A stretch of DNA of 64,000 nt. Origin: CAVWZH01 sp963765285 (GTDB lineage Bacteria; Acidobacteriota; Terriglobia; Terriglobales; Acidobacteriaceae). The translations under genes were made by a program, and so were the position numbers. The notes under the pieces were generated by a model. The model was not told the origin of the DNA. It saw nothing but the letters and a program-made list of their open reading frames with translations, and did not search any database. Below, piece by piece: positions 44,662 to 53,300 of this stretch; positions within the stretch are counted from its first letter, which is position 1, and the number at the start of each line of letters is the position of its first letter. The stretch is taken from NCBI GenBank assembly GCA_963765285.1, contig CAVXVR010000006.1, positions 186,001 to 250,000 of the forward strand, read 5' to 3'.

Positions 44662-46881
44662 CTAACGTCCAAATCTGACCGTCACCTTTGTTCCAGCGGC
44701 TACCCGCGACCCAGGCATGGGTGATTGCTCCCGCGCGACTCCACTGCCTACGGCGTCCAGATCTACGCCGTTCTCTTCTGCGAGTTCGATGGCTGACCGG
44801 ATCGTCTTGCCCAGGAAAGACGGCACCACGGTCTCTGCGGTAGTTACATCCAGCACTACCGTGCCTGCAGGAGATGTGGCGGGAGCGTATTGCGGAGGAA
44901 AATGGTTCCCTCCAGGTTGATTCGTTGCAGGCTGGTTGTCCGCAACCGATGGGCGATCCTGCTCGGCCGGGGCGACGGCGCTCCTTTCCCGCAACGCCGC
45001 CTGCACCACACCATCAGCGATCACTCTGGGTGAGGGTTTGCCGGCAGCTGGGGGCGGAGGAGGATTCAAAGATGCCGCCTCACCATCCGCCAGGTCCAGC
45101 CGATCGCCGAGGTGGTCGGGTGAGCCTTCGGCCAAGTCTTGATCCTTTACTTTGTGCTCGGCTAACAACAGTTGGCGGCTGAGAGGCAATTCCACATCGT
45201 GCGGCACGTGCAGATACTCCAGCACCTGCTGCGCGATGCGTTGAAAAACCGGCGCGGAGACCTGGCCGCCCTGATGCAGACCGACTGCAGAATCCAGAAT
45301 CACGACGACAGTTATGGCCGGATTGTTGACCGGCGCGAATCCGGCAAAAGTGGCGACGTACTTGGTGTGGGAATAGGCGTGAGTGGCGGGATCAACTTCT
45401 TGCGCCGTCCCAGTCTTGCCAGCCGAACTGTAGCCCTCGAGCAGTGCTTTCTTGCCGGTGCCGTGCAGCACGACGCCTTGCATCATCTGGCGCATTTGCG
45501 CCGCAGTCAGCGACGAGATGACACGGCGCTCGTCGACGGGATGAAATGCTATTAGCTGCGGAGCGCTCTGCGGCCCTGTAGTAGCCGCAACAATCCGTGG
45601 CGCTACCCAGACGCCATCGTTGGCCATGGTCGAGATCAGTCCGGTGAGCTGCAGGGGAGTGATGCCGATTTCCTGACCCATGGAAATCGCTGCGATCGAA
45701 ACTTTCGACCAGCGGCTGGGCGGTTTGCTCAAGCCCCGGGTTTCGCCCGGCAGTTCGATGCCAGTCTGCTGTCCGAAGCCGAAGGCGTGAATGTATTTAT
45801 AGAAACGATCATCGCCCAGGCGCATGCCGATTTTGATGGAGCCGACATCGCTCGACTCGGCCAGAATGTCGGACACGGGCAGCAAGCCATGCGGTTTGCT
45901 GTCGCGAATCCGCATGCCGTTGAACACGATCGAGCCCATCTGGCAATCGAAGACTTCGTCGGGCCGGGTAAGTTTTTCGTCCAACGCGGCGGAAATTGTC
46001 ACCAGTTTAAAGGTTGAACCCGGCTCGTACACATCGCTGACGGCATGATTCTTCAGCTTGGCGGGAGTGATTTCCCGCGTCAGGTTGGGATTGAACGTGG
46101 GTCGATTGGCGAGAGCGAGAATCTCTCCAGTATGCGGATTTTCGACGATGACCGTGCCAGTCACGGCGTGGGTTTGTTGCATCGCCGTGTCCAGTTCGCG
46201 CTCGGCGATGTACTGGATTTTTTCGTCGATGGTCAGAACGATGTTTTCACCAGGGTCAGGCTGCTTCTCGACGCTGCCGAACCACTTGCGCCGGGCATCG
46301 ACCGAGATCAGCATCTGGCCGGGTTTGCCGTGCAGTTCCTCGTCATACGCGCGCTCGATGCCGCTTAACCCTTCATCATCGGTGCCCACATAGCCAATGA
46401 CCTGCGCAGCCAGGCCGCTCTTGGGATAGAAACGCTTGGATTCCTTCTGGAAGTAAATCCCACGAAGGTTCAGCGCGCGAATGCGGGCTGCGGTTTCGGC
46501 ATCGGCTTTGCGCCCTGCCCAGCAGAACGTTTTTTCCGCTTTGCATCGGCCCAACACGTCACGCGGGTCGGTTTTCGTGATGCGGGAAATGAGCGAGACG
46601 GTCGCTGCCAGGTCGGGGATTTCGGTGGGAACGGCGAAAACGGAATCGACCGCCGTGGACATGGCCAGCTCGCGGCCGGCGCGATCGTAGATGATTCCCC
46701 GCTTGGCGGCGACGTCAACCGTGCGCTGCTGCTGGTGCTGGGCCTTGTGCTCAAACTCGCCGTAGCTGAAGATCTGCAGGTAGACCAGGCGAATGCAAAT
46801 CGCACCGCTCCACAGCACTAGAATTCCCGCGAGGATGTAGAGGCGGAGATTGGTTTGGTTGCGGGCTGTGTTGGTCGCCAC
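44662..46881 (-). CDS. ftsI: Septal peptidoglycan transpeptidase FtsI (PBP3) with C-terminal PASTA domain
   Basis: Class B penicillin-binding protein of the divisome. Membrane anchor LYILAGILVLWSGAICIRLVYL, N-terminal dimerisation region with RGIIYDRAGRELA, and transpeptidase with SxxK in YEPGSTFKLVTI and KTG in SSAGKTGTAQE. The SxN motif appears as SSD (ESSDVGSIKIG), an Asn-to-Asp variant. At 739 residues it is longer than most FtsI. After the catalytic domain comes a Pro/Ala-rich linker of about 110 residues (about 555-665) and then one PASTA repeat (VPSFLGKTIRSAIELAEENG, MPGSRVAAGTKVTVRF). Forms the core septal synthase with FtsW. Confidence 0.96.
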   Translation of the reverse strand: MATNTARNQTNLRLYILAGILVLWSGAICIRLVYLQIFSYGEFEHKAQHQQQRTVDVAAKRGIIYDRAGRELAMSTAVDSVFAVPTEIPDLAATVSLISRITKTDPRDVLGRCKAEKTFCWAGRKADAETAARIRALNLRGIYFQKESKRFYPKSGLAAQVIGYVGTDDEGLSGIERAYDEELHGKPGQMLISVDARRKWFGSVEKQPDPGENIVLTIDEKIQYIAERELDTAMQQTHAVTGTVIVENPHTGEILALANRPTFNPNLTREITPAKLKNHAVSDVYEPGSTFKLVTISAALDEKLTRPDEVFDCQMGSIVFNGMRIRDSKPHGLLPVSDILAESSDVGSIKIGMRLGDDRFYKYIHAFGFGQQTGIELPGETRGLSKPPSRWSKVSIAAISMGQEIGITPLQLTGLISTMANDGVWVAPRIVAATTGPQSAPQLIAFHPVDERRVISSLTAAQMRQMMQGVVLHGTGKKALLEGYSSAGKTGTAQEVDPATHAYSHTKYVATFAGFAPVNNPAITVVVILDSAVGLHQGGQVSAPVFQRIAQQVLEYLHVPHDVELPLSRQLLLAEHKVKDQDLAEGSPDHLGDRLDLADGEAASLNPPPPPAAGKPSPRVIADGVVQAALRERSAVAPAEQDRPSVADNQPATNQPGGNHFPPQYAPATSPAGTVVLDVTTAETVVPSFLGKTIRSAIELAEENGVDLDAVGSGVAREQSPMPGSRVAAGTKVTVRFGR

Positions 46882-46999
46882 TTTGCCGGCCTTCGAAAAT
46901 CAGGTCTTTAATCTTTTGTCTCTGCGGGTGCCGCAGACAAACATGGCGGCTCGCTCGTGCAGCGAAAGCCGCCAGGTTCGTCGTCTTTGTCCCACTACA

Positions 47000-47461
47000 T
47001 CAGCGCACCGAAATCACTGCCACCGGGGTCACACTCGCCATGACTGGACCGCCCGAGTCGGGGACTGCAACATCCATGCGCATGATCTGGCCGGCCTGGG
47101 GAGGCTGCATTCCCAACTGCCGCGCCAGCGAGTCAATGCGATCGGGCGAACGCAGAGTCGCTTCTTCCAGGCGAAGCGTTCGGTTCAGTTCTGCCAGGCT
47201 ATCGCGCTGGCTTTTGAGAACTTCGATCTTGTAGCCGTACTCGATGGCCCGGAAGTGTTGCCAGGCAAAGGTCATGACCAGCAGGAACAGACAGGCGAGC
47301 GCCACACCGAATTGCTTCATCTCGCGGCTGCGGTTGGGGTCGTCGATTTTTCTAAGACGGGAGTTGTCGATGGCACGAGAGAAGTAAATCTCCGGTGTAC
47401 CCGCCCAGCATGGTTTGCGCCTCTGAGATGTGCCTTGCATCACCGCTGCGGCTGCCGCCAT
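47000..47461 (-). CDS. ftsL: FtsL-like cell division protein
   Basis: A 153-residue bitopic protein in the ftsL position between rsmH and ftsI. Cytoplasmic N-terminus of about 48 residues, transmembrane helix FGVALACLFLLVMTFAWQHF, then a leucine-zipper-like coiled coil (YKIEVLKSQRDSLAELNRTLRLEEATL) with SPDRIDSLARQLGMQPP typical of FtsL. The ATG follows the TAA of the small upstream gene without a gap. Sequence identity of FtsL is always low, so the call rests on layout and position. Confidence 0.85.
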   Translation of the reverse strand: MAAAAAVMQGTSQRRKPCWAGTPEIYFSRAIDNSRLRKIDDPNRSREMKQFGVALACLFLLVMTFAWQHFRAIEYGYKIEVLKSQRDSLAELNRTLRLEEATLRSPDRIDSLARQLGMQPPQAGQIMRMDVAVPDSGGPVMASVTPVAVISVR

Positions 47462-47620
47462 TTATGCCACCCCGGCTAGCGTGCTCTCGAACTGCGCCAG
47501 TTCGGCCTCGGAGACGGCGTACCAGTAGGCGAGTCTTTCCTCGCGCTCGCGTTCCTCGGCGATTTCTTCTGTGCGCTCGACGGCCATCATCAATTCGTCG
47601 ATCAGAGTTCCTGTGTACAT
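47462..47620 (-). CDS. Small acidic conserved-position protein between rsmH and ftsL
   Basis: A 52-residue protein starting MYTGTLIDELMMAVERTEE, helical and Glu-rich (ERTEEIAEEREREERLAYWY) with a hydrophobic tail. It starts at ATG 47620, preceded by GGGAGG with good spacing; the frame is open upstream to 47806 but that part is nonsense overlapping rsmH. Its TAA touches the ftsL ATG. Not recognised, but the strong ribosome-binding site and tight packing argue that it is real. Possibly a small divisome accessory protein. Confidence 0.75.
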   Translation of the reverse strand: MYTGTLIDELMMAVERTEEIAEEREREERLAYWYAVSEAELAQFESTLAGVA

Positions 47621-47747
47621 CCCCAACCTCCCGTGTTCGTTCTGCTGCTTTCTACTGCTCGGAAACCTGTAGGCCGCCGTCTCGGCGGCGAGTCTTGCTC
47701 GCTCAATAGCGATGCGGCCTCGCTGAGTGGCCGGCCAGAGACCGGCG

Positions 47748-48716
47748 CTACGAAATCTTCTCTGCGGCGCGTAATTTTGCGCTCCGCGATCTTGGATTAC
47801 GATCAATCTCTTCTTCTCCGGCGGTGACTGGCTTTTTGGTCAGCAATTTGTACTGGCCTTGCTTCGCCGCCTCGCGCATCGCGTCTTTCACAATGCGGTC
47901 TTCCAGCGAGTGAAAACTGATCACCACCAGTCGTCCGCCCGGTTTCAGAAGCTGCGGGGCCGCTTGCAGCAGCTCCCGCAGGTCTTTCAATTCGTCGTTT
48001 ACGAAGATTCGGAGAGCTTGAAAGGTTCGCGTCGCGGGATGAATCCTACGTTCTGCCTGATTCATTGGCCGGGCCGCGGCTGAAATCACCGCTGCGAGAT
48101 CCGCAGTGGTGCGTATCGGCCGCGACCGGACAATGGCTCTGGCGATTCTCCGCGACCTCCTTTCCTCACCGAATTCGTAAATCAGATTCGCGAGTGTGAC
48201 CTCGTCCACCTGATTTACCACTTGTTCGGCGGTCAGCTCGGCTTGCGGGTTCATTCGCATGTCGAGCGGTCCTTCCGCCTGAAAACTAAAGCCTCGCGCC
48301 GGGTCGTTGAGCTGCATGCTGCTCATGCCCAGGTCGGCGAGAATTCCGTCGATCCTGTGATTGGTCGTTGGTCGTTGGTCGTTCGCAATCTCTGCGAACG
48401 ATCGATGCAGCAACGTAATCGTCGGCCAGTCTGGCTGTTGGTTTTCGCCAACAACTAGCGACGAACGACCAACCGCTAGTTTCTGCCGCGCTATTTCCAG
48501 CGCCGCAGGGTCTTTATCGAGCCCAATCAAATGACCCGGTGCGCCGAGGCGTTTTGCGATTTCTAAGCTGTGCCCGCCAAGGCCCACCGTGGCGTCGATA
48601 TAAGTCCCGCCACGCCGGACGGCTAAAAAGTCGATCGCTTCTTTTAAAAGAACCGGCACATGGCCCGCTGGCCCATGCCCAACCCCCTGAGGGGTGTCTG
48701 TTAAATCCTCGTCCAT
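47748..48716 (-). CDS. rsmH: 16S rRNA (cytosine1402-N4)-methyltransferase
   Basis: SAM-dependent methylation of 16S rRNA C1402. Seen: HVPVLLKEAIDFLAVRRGGTYIDATVGLGGHSLEIA (SAM motif), LIGLDKDPAALEIARQKL, DGILADLGMSSMQLNDPARGFSF, LDMRMNPQ, RTFQALRIFVNDEL and VVISFHSLEDRIVK. Two loops are unusually long: VGRSSLVVGENQQPDWPT and NDQRPTTNHR. Both are encoded by period-7 repeat DNA. The start near 48716 is uncertain; the first 15 residues are low-complexity. Confidence 0.95.
   Translation of the reverse strand: MDEDLTDTPQGVGHGPAGHVPVLLKEAIDFLAVRRGGTYIDATVGLGGHSLEIAKRLGAPGHLIGLDKDPAALEIARQKLAVGRSSLVVGENQQPDWPTITLLHRSFAEIANDQRPTTNHRIDGILADLGMSSMQLNDPARGFSFQAEGPLDMRMNPQAELTAEQVVNQVDEVTLANLIYEFGEERRSRRIARAIVRSRPIRTTADLAAVISAAARPMNQAERRIHPATRTFQALRIFVNDELKDLRELLQAAPQLLKPGGRLVVISFHSLEDRIVKDAMREAAKQGQYKLLTKKPVTAGEEEIDRNPRSRSAKLRAAEKIS
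48361..48481. repeat. Period-7 and inverted-repeat DNA inside rsmH coding sequence
   Basis: Left arm: TTGGTCG three times, then TTCGCAA (48361-48388). Right arm: ACTAGCG, ACGAACG, ACCAACC, GCTAGTT (48454-48481), which contains the reverse complement of the left arm (GTTGGTCGTTCG against CGAACGACCAAC). A hairpin TGTTGG-TTTTCG-CCAACA lies at 48436-48453. Both arms are read in frame as loops of RsmH. The intervening segment encodes the conserved TITLLHRSFAE strand. Confidence 0.75.
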
Positions 48717-48763
48717 ATTTCGGGGCCCCCGGCGAACCGCGCCTTTCGGTTCGCTGGGGCGGA

Positions 48764-49204
48764 CTAAATGCCCAGATCGTCGAGCGTCTTCTCATCCTCG
48801 GACGTGAACGCCTGTTCCTCGATCTCCTTGCGATACGCTTCCAGGTTGCGCACGATCAGGTGCTTCAAGTTGCCGGTCACCGCGACTTCCCCTTTGATCT
48901 GCGCAGCCTCCCGCAACAATTGCGGAATCAGCAGCCTGCCTTGGCCGTCCATCTCGACTTGTTGCCCCCAGTAGTTCACCCGGTCCAAAAACTTCTTTTT
49001 CGTAGGATTGAACGTGGAGAGCCCGGCCAGCTTCTGCTCGATCTGCTCCCATTCCTCGAAGGGATACACTTGGGCAACCTTGCCGTCGAAACTGGTGATA
49101 TAGAATTGCGTGTTGTATTTCTCGTCGATCACCCGCTTGAATTCCGCGGGGACTTTTAATCGTCCCTTTTCGTCGACTCGGGTTGGGTGATTTCCGCGAA
49201 ACAT
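48764..49204 (-). CDS. mraZ: Transcriptional regulator MraZ
   Basis: First gene of the dcw cluster; a ring-forming AbrB-like repressor with two DxxR repeats. Visible are MFRGNHPTRVDEKGRLKVPAEFK (first) and MDGQGRLLIPQLLREAAQI (second; the DxxGR form). 146 residues, normal. AAAGGGGCAG precedes the ATG. It probably binds the GTGG repeats in its own leader region. Confidence 0.95.
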   Translation of the reverse strand: MFRGNHPTRVDEKGRLKVPAEFKRVIDEKYNTQFYITSFDGKVAQVYPFEEWEQIEQKLAGLSTFNPTKKKFLDRVNYWGQQVEMDGQGRLLIPQLLREAAQIKGEVAVTGNLKHLIVRNLEAYRKEIEEQAFTSEDEKTLDDLGI

Positions 49205-49384
49205 GTGTTCTGCCCCTTTGGGGGCCGTATAACTTGCTGGCAGTTACCGCAAATACGAGGGAGGTAAAAAACGCACAAACTTCGTTCTTTTCGGGTTCGT
49301 TGGGGCTGTTTTTCAGGGTGTCAGCTTCTAATTCCACTGGCGCCTCATCTGGATCAGCTTTTTCCCACGACCTCTAACTTGCTT

Positions 49385-49409
49385 ACCACTCTATACCACT
49401 TTTGACCAC
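49385..49409 (-). promoter_or_regulatory. Candidate MraZ operator: three GTGGT boxes at 10-bp spacing
   Basis: On the minus strand GTGGT occurs at 49409-49405, 49399-49395 and 49389-49385, exactly one helical turn apart, with A/T-rich spacers. Known MraZ operators are three or four G-rich direct repeats at about 10-bp period upstream of mraZ. The array begins at the base after the -10 hexamer, where a repressor would cover the transcription start. Confidence 0.7.
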
Positions 49410-49437
49410 ATCCTACTCCTAAATGCTTTACTGTCAA
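49410..49437 (-). promoter_or_regulatory. dcw cluster promoter
   Basis: Perfect -35 TTGACA (49437-49432), 16-base spacer, then TAGGAT as -10 (49415-49410). It would give a leader of about 195 bases to mraZ. The rest of the 448-bp stretch 49205-49652 has no ORF of note; 49438-49652 holds only a small GTGG/CCAC inverted pair near 49487-49502. Confidence 0.7.
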
Positions 49438-49652
49438 TGGCAAACTTCAAGGTCGATTGATCGGAAGTACACTGTCTGACGAAACCACGATAAATTGTGG
49501 CTAACTGAAGAGATGACCACAATGGGTGGGAGTTAGAGACTGGATTCTTTCGATGATTGTTCGCCTGGCAAGTGGTTTGGGGTGAATCGGTTAGCTCTGC
49601 AAATCCTGTGGAAATCAGGTCTGGCTTTCAAGGCAGCTATAACCGGCCTCGT

Positions 49653-50222
49653 TTAGCGTCTCCCAAAGCGCGGAATGAGAAAGCCAGAGCGCCTTTTGTA
49701 CGCTTCAAACTCCTGGGCAAACTGCGTCGATAAGAGCCGCTCTTCCTTCCTGGCTTTAAGGGTGTAATTCGTCGCGAGAATTGCGAAGGCGAGCACGCCT
49801 CGCCACTCGCCGACCGCAAGTGCCGTTCCCGCAACCCCAAGCAGGACGCCCGAATAGATGGGGTGCCGCATGTAGGCATAAGGCCCACTCTGGATCAGCT
49901 TGTGGTCCACTTTCAGCACGACTTTGTCGCTCCAGTAGCGGCCGAGGTGGCGACGCGCCCAGACTGCGGTAGCTATGCCGATCACGGTCAGAGCCAGACC
50001 GAGGCCGCGCGTGATTTCGCTGTCAGGAATAAACCGCCATGCCAGCGGACCGGTCCGCAGCCATTTCGTCAGAAGGAGAATGAAGATCAGCGCCAGAATT
50101 GGAATGCGGAACAGCCGGTAGGCGCTGGCTTCGCCAGACTTGGTGGCGTGCGTACCTCGGACTGCGCTGACAACCCAGTACAGGCCGAATACGGCCCAGA
50201 GGCAAGCTAGCAGTTCATGCAG
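49653..50222 (-). CDS. Isoprenylcysteine carboxyl methyltransferase (ICMT)-like membrane protein
   Basis: Small multi-pass methyltransferase. The C-terminal core is clear: ARRHLGRYWSDKVVLKVDHKL, IQSGPYAYMRHPIYSGVLLG (SAM-binding RHPxYxG) and EERLLSTQFAQEFEAYKRRS. The open frame extends upstream through three more hydrophobic segments (ACLWAVFGLYWVV, IPILALIFILLL, GLGLALTVIGIATAV) as far as 50250 with no ATG or GTG; a CTG at 50222 is a guess, and the real start may be hidden by another frameshift. Bacterial members methylate unknown small substrates. Confidence 0.75.
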   Translation of the reverse strand: MHELLACLWAVFGLYWVVSAVRGTHATKSGEASAYRLFRIPILALIFILLLTKWLRTGPLAWRFIPDSEITRGLGLALTVIGIATAVWARRHLGRYWSDKVVLKVDHKLIQSGPYAYMRHPIYSGVLLGVAGTALAVGEWRGVLAFAILATNYTLKARKEERLLSTQFAQEFEAYKRRSGFLIPRFGRR

Positions 50223-50271
50223 GCGTGCGGGATTCGTATGGTAGCTCCCGAATCAGCATTGTAATGCGTAG

Positions 50272-50293
50272 GGGCGGACGCCCCCGTCCGCCC
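50272..50293. repeat. Perfect G+C-rich hairpin
   Basis: GGGCGGAC pairs with GTCCGCCC across a six-base GCCCCC loop in the spacer between the ICMT-like gene and the receptor gene. No T-tract on either side. Typical of small palindromic spacer elements; could stop or stabilise the receptor transcript coming from the right. Confidence 0.6.
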
Positions 50294-50340
50294 ACCCCGG
50301 CGAGCTCAAGCTCGCACCCAGGTCCTGAGCGAAGTCGAAG

Positions 50341-50362
50341 GAGGGCGTCCGGGCCTGCGTGA
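50341..50362. repeat. Dispersed 22-bp repeat, copy 2
   Basis: GAGGGCGTCCGGGCCTGCGTGA, one base different from the copy at 44634-44655. It follows AAGTCGAAGG, the motif also found next to the murC-murG hairpin. Confidence 0.65.
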
Positions 50363-50384
50363 TTTGTGCCATCGAGCCAGGCTC

Positions 50385-53300
50385 TCACCAGACAAACTTC
50401 GCGCCCACCTGAATGTGCCGCGAGCCGCCAGAACCCAAAACCGGGTTCGAGGCTTCCCCAAGGTCCGGAGTCGCTGTAACGGTTCCGACCGAGAGATGGA
50501 ACAGGTTCGTGTTCATCGAAAACACATCAAAATTGGGATGGTTGAGGATATTGAAAACCTCTCCCCGGAGCTGGAGCTTGACGCGCTCACTGAGCTTCCA
50601 GACTTTCGACAAACCAAAATCCCAATTCCTGAACGAGGGGCCACGGAAGATGTTTCGGCCCATGTTTCCGAAAGTTCCAAAAGCCGGCGGCACAATGAGC
50701 GTGCCATTTTGAACATAGCAGCCGTTGTACTGCAGCGAGGCCAGCAAATCCGGCGTAGTTGCAGTTGCCGCGCAGGCCGGGTTCGAATCGCTGGAAAAAT
50801 ATGGCAGGGGCGTGGAAGCTGACCAGTGAATGTTCTTCGGGCTGCCCACTATATTCCAGCGATCATTGAACTCGCCAGTCTCACTGATATCATCGTCGCC
50901 ATCGTAAAGAGTGTAGGGCTCACCGCCTTCAAGCGTCGCGATGGTGGTCACCTGCCAGCCTTCCAGCATCTGCCACTTCGCCTTCTTGCTTGGCAAATCG
51001 TAAGCCGCAGAGAGCGTGAATCGATTGCGGATATCGTAGTCGCCGTTGCCGCGATCCCCGGCATAGTTCAGGCTGTTTTGCGGAACGCCCGCGGTGTTGC
51101 TGGTAGAGGTGTCAATAGCGTGTGCATAAGTGTATCCGGCCAGCAGGTAAAGTCCGTTCGAATATCGCTTGGTGAGTGTGACCTGGAGCGAATGGTAAAT
51201 AGAATTTGCGTAGTTGCTGAGGAAGTCGAGGTATCCGATGTAGGGATAACAGGGCCCACCAAAACCCTCGCCTCCGTTCGGTGTGGCTGGGCAGTTCGTA
51301 GTCAGCGGCCGGCCTATGGTGTGCGTTCCGTCATCAAAGTTGGGATTCACCTGGTTCAGATCAGTGACGCTAAAGAGATCAATGCCGCGGTTTCCCACGT
51401 AGGCGATTTGCAACACTGTGTTTGGCGTGAGGAGTTGCTGAACGTTCAGGTTCCAGTTCGCCACGTACGGAGTTTTCAGGCGTTGGTTGATTCCAAAAAC
51501 ATTACATTGGGCCGTAGGAGTGCATTCCTGCCCGGCAGCGGCAGGAAACACTTGGGTAGTTGAATCCTTCCACGTCAGTGCGCCAGGGTTGGTGGGGTCA
51601 TTAATGGCGACCGAATCCACCAGGAACGAAGTAATCGTACCGTTTCCCGGAGTCACATTACCGTTCAGGTCCACTTTCGGAATGCCTGAAGGGTTTAAGT
51701 TCAAGCCCCCGCCATTGAACATGAAAGTGCGGATCGAGGGCTGTTCAAAGATCAAGCCACCGGCAGCGCGAATGACGGTTTTACCGGTTCCGAATACGTC
51801 CCAGGCGATACCAAGCCGGGGCGAAATGTTGTTGTAGCGGGTGGGATAAGGAGAACTGATCCCGTTGCCGATTTGCACGATGCCCGCGCTGGGAACGTAG
51901 TTGGCCAACTGGTTGTGCGCGTCATGGATGGGGAATGTGACGTCGTAGCGGAGACCCATATTCAGCGTGATGCGCGGCCGTATCCGATAATCATCCTGCA
52001 CAAAGAGCCCGAACGACTTCAGGCTCACATTGCGGGTTGGATCTCCATAAAGAAACAGCCACTCAAAAGGATTGCCGGCAAAGAAATCCTCAAGCGTCTC
52101 GAAGAGCACGCGGCCGCGCCCATAGCCTGCGCGAAAATAGTCGACTGCGCCCCGGCGAAACTCGCCGCCAAACCGGATATTGTTTTTGCCCGCCGAGTAG
52201 GAGAGCGTGTCAGAAAAATTCTCCGTTTGCGTGGGTGTGGTGTAGAGAGGCCAGCTCCGATTGCCGCCCATGGAATTAGAAATTTCTTCGCTGGGATTGA
52301 TGCTGGGGAAACCAAACAGCCGGGGATCCGTGACTCCCGTATTGATTCCATACGCCGTGGGATTGACGTTGTGGTCGAGCGGCTCAATGGCTTCGTAGAA
52401 CCGGCTGTAGCTGAAGCGCAGGTCATTGATCCAGCGCGAGGTGGGCGTCCAGGTCCAATCGGCCCCGAAGACCTGGGTGCGGGGAGCGGCCGTGGAAAGC
52501 CACTCCGGGCGGATGGCGAAGGTGTCGGCTTCCACCAGATTGGTGTTGCTGTAAATAAAGCGGGCGGTCAGGGTATTGTGGTCATTTGGATGAAAGTCGG
52601 TCTTGGCCACCAGATTGTCGCCGCGATTCGTATTGTTAAAATCGTAGTTGATAGCGGCAGGGTCAGACGGCAATAGCGTGAAGCCGGGGTTGGAGAAGAA
52701 CAGCTTCGAGAGTGTAAGGCTGAGCGGATTGCAGTTCGGCTGACATTGGGCGATCGCATCCACGTAGCTGTAGTCCTCGGGAACCGCGCCCAGAGCCGCC
52801 AGTTGAGCCGCTTTCGATTGTAAAGAAACGGTCACCGGACTGTCGTACACGCCAGGGTTTCCGACCTTATCGCGAATGCCTTCGTAATTTACGAAATAAA
52901 ACCACTTGTTCTTCTTGATCGGCCCACCGATCGAGGCGCCGAACTCATGCAGGATGAGCGCAGAAACCGGGCTGGGGGCCGGATCGAAGTAGTTGCGCGC
53001 GTCCAGCCCGCTGTTGCGGTGGAAATAGTACGCCGAACCATGGATCGCGTTGGTGCCAGTCTTGAGGCCAAGGTTCATCACCACCCCGGGCTTAACGCCG
53101 TAATCCGCCGTCGGGCTTTCCTGAGTATTGAATTCCTGGATGGAATCGAGCGGCAGAAGGCTGGCGGGCGTGCCGGCAATGCCGGGATCGTTGACCACGG
53201 TTTCGCCGTAGTACACATCGTTGTCGTCCGCGCCATCGATGAAGAAATTGTTGTCGTCGGGACGGTTGCCATTGGAGTTCAGGGAGTGGAATCCACCGCC

